This document shows positions 21,308 to 24,259 of a DNA stretch of 24,259 nucleotides, one piece after another. The notes beneath the pieces were generated by a model, which did no database searches, had not been told where the DNA came from, and saw only the letters and a program-made list of their open reading frames with translations. The stretch comes from JAJZOM01 sp046703545 (lineage in GTDB: Archaea > Thermoplasmatota > Thermoplasmata > Thermoplasmatales > Thermoplasmataceae): the NCBI GenBank assembly GCA_046703545.1, contig JBJKSX010000009.1:1-24259 (forward strand), given 5' to 3'. Position numbers and translations under genes: made by a program. How positions within the stretch are numbered: position 1 is the stretch's first letter; every line of letters begins with the position of its first letter.

Positions 21308-21859
21308 TCATACCATTGAATCAACCTGGTCATGAATGAAGGTTGAAACAGTTGTACTGTTAGAAGTCATTTCACTGAAGGAGAAGATCAAAAAAGCGTA
21401 ACTCCCGTCAACCCCGACTGCGTAAAAAGGGACGTAATTCGCCATTGAGCCTGACATATTCCCGTACCAGGTGTAAGTGAAGCCCCCGTAGGTATCATTA
21501 TAGCTTCTACTCGGTTTTTGGAACTCAGATGAATGACTGGCATAATATTGATCAGCATGTGTCTTGGAGCTGAAGTGATAACTCATTATGACTATGTTGT
21601 TGGTAAACCCGCCTTTATAAATGAGATAGGAAACGCCAAGCATACTGCTGACATTGCCAGGATTTTGAATCCCGGGAACGATGTTGTTGTTGGTGTAATT
21701 TGTGGAGCTTATGGAACTTGTCCCCGTTACCCTGCTCAGAGTTTGCATGGAGACCACTCCAAGATGTGGATTTCGTGAGTCGTTTATGGCATAAAAGGCA
21801 CCTGTCAAAACACTAAAAACTACTACCAAGCAGATTATGGCGACCCTGCTTTTCCTCAT
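21308..21859 (-). CDS. Secreted or membrane-anchored protein, uncharacterised
   Basis: 183 residues. The N-terminal K/R pair is followed by one hydrophobic helix (VAIICLVVVFSVLTGAFYA, residues 6-24), then an extracytoplasmic domain rich in S, T, N and Y with multiple N-x-S/T sequons (for example NYTNNN, NVSS, NDTYG, NMSGS, NSTT). The latter half alternates aromatic strands (FTYTWYGNMSG, FYAVGVDGSYAFLIFSFSEM). This looks like a small surface protein anchored by an uncleaved signal. ATG at 21859 with an AATATTTTAAAA stretch about 20 nt upstream. No family recognised. Confidence 0.75.
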   Translation of the reverse strand: MRKSRVAIICLVVVFSVLTGAFYAINDSRNPHLGVVSMQTLSRVTGTSSISSTNYTNNNIVPGIQNPGNVSSMLGVSYLIYKGGFTNNIVIMSYHFSSKTHADQYYASHSSEFQKPSRSYNDTYGGFTYTWYGNMSGSMANYVPFYAVGVDGSYAFLIFSFSEMTSNSTTVSTFIHDQVDSMV

Positions 21860-22014
21860 ATTACATTAACATATTAATATTTTAAAAATTATCTTCGAAT
21901 GAGATGGGGAAATAGCGATAAATATACTATCCAGTCAGTGCAGTTCCGGATATTGCTAATTCATAAGAATAATAAAAGGTGAATATTTATTAATAAATAT
22001 TGGTTTAAAGCTGC

Positions 22015-22434
22015 ATGGCAAATGAAAAGCCTCTGGGAGCAGTGATACTTGCTATTCTTGCGGGCCTCATATTTATTGGCACTGGTGTATTGGAGCTGAT
22101 GGCAGTCTCGATTGCAAAAAGCTTTAGCAGTTCCCCTAGTCTAAACATCTCTGTCAGCGGCGCTGTGACAGAGATAGGCGCCATCGGCCTAGCGATTGGA
22201 ATCTTGACGCTTCTTATGGGGATACTGGCATTCGCGAAGCCTAAACACCATCTCTTGGCCGGCATCCTTTTGATAATCTTTTCACTGATGAGTTTTGTAT
22301 TCAACATTCTGGGTGGGTTTTTCATAGGCTTCTTGTTAGCCTTGATTGCTGGAATCCTTGCAATTGTGTTTAAACCAGACACAAGTGTAAAGCACGGTGA
22401 AACACAGGAAGACTCGTTTGGCATGAATCAGTAG
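22015..22434 (+). CDS. Small four-helix membrane protein (DUF4064/DUF6114-like)
   Basis: 139 residues with four hydrophobic segments: 'LGAVILAILAGLIFIGTGVLELMAVSIA', 'GAVTEIGAIGLAIGILTLLMGILAF', 'HLLAGILLIIFSLMSFVFNILG' and 'FFIGFLLALIAGILAIVF'. A charged cytoplasmic tail follows (KPDTSVKHGETQEDS). The A-I-L-A-x-x-x-x-x-x-x-G opening and the G-G-F-F-I-G-x-x-L-x-x-x-x-G-I-L-A-I signature resemble small archaeal/bacterial DUF4064 or DUF6114 proteins (recollection, not verified). ATG at 22015 with TTAATAAATATT about 22 nt upstream. Confidence 0.75.
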   Translation: MANEKPLGAVILAILAGLIFIGTGVLELMAVSIAKSFSSSPSLNISVSGAVTEIGAIGLAIGILTLLMGILAFAKPKHHLLAGILLIIFSLMSFVFNILGGFFIGFLLALIAGILAIVFKPDTSVKHGETQEDSFGMNQ

Positions 22435-22876
22435 TTGGAGTTCATAGGTCCTCCCATTTTACAATGTATTTCCAGGCTTTTCACTTCCCGGCTTTCCAAA
22501 TGCTCCACTATGCCTGAATTGAAACATGAGTCAGGCAAGAATCACTACATCTCTGGCACAATATTTTATCAATAAATATCAGAAATTCCATATTAATAAA
22601 CAAAGCAAGGAATTCATTCGTTCTGGAATGGGTAAATAGCTTTGGACAAAAGCTTACATTCATTGTTAGGGGGATGTTCAATTAACTATCAAGAGTAGAG
22701 AGGGCGTGACACGCCGCTGGAAAGATTTGGGCCCCCGACCTGCTGATTACGAATCACGATAAGATGCTTCTTTAGACAGGGGAAACTCTCTGTCAAAAAT
22801 TCATTACTTTCCAGATTTCAAGTTTTTATTCAGGCTAATCTGCTTGATATAAATTTAAAATCCCTACCCTCAATTT
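22435..22876. other. AT-rich non-coding stretch with a tRNA remnant
   Basis: 442 nt without a credible coding region on either strand. It contains AT-rich runs (22560-22605), the tRNA-Thr-like 3' fragment at 22713-22757, and a weak hairpin (GACAG 22775-22779 / CTGTC 22790-22794, extended by wobble pairs). Confidence 0.6.
22713..22757 (-). pseudogene. Decayed 3' half of a tRNA-Thr(CGT)-like gene
   Basis: On the minus strand the sequence runs as an anticodon loop TTCGTAA with 3' stem TCAGC, variable AGGTC, T-stem GGGGG with loop CCCAAAT and 3' strand CTTTC, and acceptor CAGCGGC. The T-loop has CC where tRNAs have TT, and three T-stem pairs are G-T. The 5' anticodon strand (CGTGA) pairs at only three of five positions, and no matching 5' acceptor (GCCGCTG) or D-arm is present. 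It looks like a tRNA fragment, perhaps the scar of an integration at a tRNA gene. Confidence 0.45.
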
Positions 22877-23227
22877 TCATATGGCGTTATCTGTGCTTCT
22901 CTCTCCACTGGAATTCCCCTGGTTCTTTTTACCGAAATGTAAGAAGAACGTCCTGCAAGTGACTATAAAGAGCCATACGGCAAATAAAATTAGTTCCCAG
23001 GCGAATGATAGTGGTTCTCCCATATTCAGGTTTTGGGGATTGAACAGGATGAAGATTATGATCAATATCGCCGGAAGGATCAAAGCAGTAGGCAATGACT
23101 TCAAGAGTTGTTTCTTTGTTATCCTCATTGACGAAAACAATCTTGACAACCAATCATATGCATTGAATGACATTACCCATGCAATAGAAATAGTTAGGAC
23201 AACTTCAATAACAAAAAGAGAGTCCAT
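22877..23227 (-). CDS. Three-helix membrane protein, uncharacterised
   Basis: 116 residues with hydrophobic segments at about 3-20 (SLFVIEVVLTISIAWVMSF), 46-63 (ALILPAILIIIFILF) and 75-95 (FAWELILFAVWLFIVTCRTFF). The loop (SRLFSSMRITKKQLLKSLP) and tail (HFGKKNQGNSSGERS) are positively charged. Preferred over the antisense frame because of the membrane pattern and a TTATTATAG box about 24 nt before the ATG at 23227. No family recognised. Confidence 0.6.
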   Translation of the reverse strand: MDSLFVIEVVLTISIAWVMSFNAYDWLSRLFSSMRITKKQLLKSLPTALILPAILIIIFILFNPQNLNMGEPLSFAWELILFAVWLFIVTCRTFFLHFGKKNQGNSSGERSTDNAI

Positions 23228-23442
23228 GATTATATAATTTCTATAGCTATAATAATATTACTACGTTGTACCAGTTTTGAGATCACTGTGATGGCCTGAA
23301 AATCAAAAAATATTTTATAAAGTTCAAATAATGAAGATGCGAAAGTATTAAAAAGAAAATGTGACACTATATTTGATAGGAGCTCAAAACATCTGAAGAG
23401 CAGGAACTTCATTGAGTAAAATGGAAAAATTTACATGGGTGG

Positions 23443-23464
23443 CTATACTGAAGCTTCAGTATAG
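23443..23464. repeat. Perfect 22-bp palindrome
   Basis: CTATACTGAAG (23443-23453) is followed immediately by its exact reverse complement CTTCAGTATAG (23454-23464). As RNA it would form a hairpin of about 9 bp with a 4-nt loop. As DNA it is a symmetric dimer-binding site. No T-tract follows. Confidence 0.85.
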
Positions 23465-23541
23465 TTATGTAGGAACAAAATCACATTAATGAAAGTGTGA
23501 AAGTTGTTGAATATAGACCAAGAGTGCAATCTTCATGTCCC

Positions 23542-23590
23542 ATGGGTTTGGATCAACCACATTGATGTAAAATACTTTGAGCAAACCCAT
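23542..23590. repeat. Inverted repeat downstream of the PIN gene
   Basis: ATGGGTTTG (23542-23550) and CAAACCCAT (23582-23590) are exact reverse complements separated by 31 nt. The repeat lies 9 nt after the stop of the PIN gene on the minus strand, so a 3' RNA stem is possible. Confidence 0.55.
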
Positions 23591-23598
23591 TTAATGAA

Positions 23599-24090
23599 TC
23601 ATTCGAGATACATCACTTTGATTCCTGAGGCACGGTTTATTTCTGATTTGTAAATTTCGAATTCCCTGTCTCTAGTTATCAATTCAATATCCGCTTTTGA
23701 TGATTCCATCATTGCGTGCGCGTAAGAGAGGTGAAGTAAATCCAGTGTCCTCATTGGAATATCTTTTGAGAGTTCAACGGCGAATGACATGATGTTTCCG
23801 TAATTCCCAATAGGCATTTCAACCTGAGTTTGTTGCACTGGAAGAAACAGGAGATCAAACTTCTGGAGAATATAGAGAATCACGGCGTATGAACTAGAAG
23901 CTCTGTCTCCAGAAAGTTCATCCATGAGATTCACAAAATTCTTATTTCTTGACAGAACTGAGCTTAGTTCGGTGATCACTAGCTCTGAAACCACCTTTCC
24001 TCGTTTCTGAAGCACTTCGATTGAACTAATGGTAGATGGATCCACTGGATCAAGGGCAGAGACAATTACACTCGTGTCAATATATTTCAA
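23599..24090 (-). CDS. PIN-domain ribonuclease (VapC-like)
   Basis: 163 residues. PIN signatures: N-terminal 'KYIDTSVIVSAL' with D5, 'VITELSSVL' with E41, 'RTLDLLHLSYA' with D117, and 'LITRDREF' with D141. That gives the four acidic metal-binding residues of the nuclease. Length is slightly above a typical VapC (about 130-140), with an extended middle (about residues 50-112). Starts at TTG 24090, overlapping the upstream frame's TGA as TTGA. This 4-nt coupling is typical of toxin-antitoxin pairs. It probably cleaves RNA when not held by the upstream partner; the target is unknown. Confidence 0.88.
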   Translation of the reverse strand: MKYIDTSVIVSALDPVDPSTISSIEVLQKRGKVVSELVITELSSVLSRNKNFVNLMDELSGDRASSSYAVILYILQKFDLLFLPVQQTQVEMPIGNYGNIMSFAVELSKDIPMRTLDLLHLSYAHAMMESSKADIELITRDREFEIYKSEINRASGIKVMYLE

Positions 24091-24259
24091 TTGAATCTGT
24101 CCCTGTCAATCAGAAGAACTTTGAGACTCCCCGACAATTCGATGGGTGGTCTTCCGGTAGTTTTCTCCATAGACTTAAGTCTCTCCACCTTCTCGGAGAC
24201 CTCTGGAAATTTTGCAACAGCAGTTATTCCCACTGACAAAATATACCTGAGTGCATCAC
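24087..24259 (-). CDS. C-terminal part of the PIN partner gene, candidate antitoxin (right edge)
   Basis: The minus strand is open from the right edge to a TGA at 24087-24089, giving 57 residues and continuing beyond the window. It reads 'DALRYILSVGITAVAKFPEV', a helical charged stretch 'SEKVERLKSMEKTTGRPP', and a C-terminal strand-like 'IELSGSLKVLLIDRDRF'. It overlaps the PIN start by 4 nt. By position it is the likely antitoxin, but the visible part shows no AbrB, RHH or Phd motif that I recognise. Confidence 0.65.
   Translation of the reverse strand, partial: DALRYILSVGITAVAKFPEVSEKVERLKSMEKTTGRPPIELSGSLKVLLIDRDRFN

Larger units (their letters stand above)
23228..23598. other. AT-rich non-coding stretch rich in palindromes
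   Basis: 371 nt with no convincing gene. It holds TATAGCTATA near 23242, ATCAC-T-GTGAT (23282-23292), a perfect 22-bp palindrome (23443-23464) and a 9-bp inverted repeat (23542-23590). A 22-codon frame from 23421 spans the palindrome but has no support. Confidence 0.6.

Noticed and set aside
22881..23237. Plus-strand frame of 118 codons
   Set aside because: Antisense to the 116-residue membrane protein, whose hydrophobic pattern and promoter are more convincing.
23230..23412. Minus-strand frame of 60 codons
   Set aside because: Extremely AT-rich composition gives F/L/I-rich noise; no start signal and it overlaps the promoter of the neighbouring gene.
22435..23598. Possible CRISPR array in the AT-rich gaps
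   Set aside because: No regularly spaced direct repeats were found; only isolated palindromes and inverted repeats.

Overview
The window looks like a chromosomal segment of a Thermoplasmatales-type archaeon (phylum Thermoplasmatota). The strongest markers are an ortholog of the Thermoplasma mevalonate 3-kinase, an archaeal Sec61-beta, a split (two-subunit) glycine dehydrogenase, a euryarchaeal RPA operon, and gene starts that sit about 19-30 nt downstream of TATA-like boxes. That spacing indicates leaderless or very short-leader transcripts. Downstream genes of operons instead carry Shine-Dalgarno motifs and often start with GTG or TTG. The genus cannot be fixed from sequence reading alone.

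Layout. 1-2.1 kb: a large secreted beta-helix surface protein, minus strand, cut by the left edge. 2.3-3.6 kb (minus): tRNA-Glu(CTC), a 56-residue Sec61-beta, and mevalonate 3-kinase. 3.8-6.5 kb (plus): gcvPA-gcvPB, overlapping by 4 nt. 6.7-7.5 kb: a GNAT-like acetyltransferase whose stop codon interlocks with that of the convergent RPA operon. 7.5-10 kb (minus): a three-gene single-stranded-DNA-binding operon (uncharacterised protein, zinc-finger RPA, RPA-associated OB protein). 10-15.9 kb: an MFS transporter, a protein with a YrhK-like C-terminal membrane hairpin, a Rieske protein, a DUF389 membrane protein, and a MarR regulator with a DHA2-type exporter.

15.9-18.9 kb is the most interesting part. 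It holds a 44-residue single C2H2-like zinc finger, divergent from a cluster of a CdvB/ESCRT-III-like coiled-coil protein, an uncharacterised 139-residue beta-rich protein and a Vps4/CdvC-like AAA ATPase. A PH-like-domain protein follows. This reads as a compact archaeal ESCRT-type membrane-remodelling module, with a perfect 9-bp inverted repeat directly before the first gene.

19-24.3 kb is looser and becomes AT-rich. It contains a GYD-domain protein, a DUF998 membrane protein, several small uncharacterised membrane or secreted proteins, a decayed 3' half of a tRNA-Thr-like gene, a perfect 22-bp palindrome, and a PIN-domain (VapC-like) gene translationally coupled to a partner cut by the right edge. 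The two longest non-coding stretches (22435-22876 and 23228-23598) lie here. No CRISPR array, rRNA or intact insertion sequence was seen.
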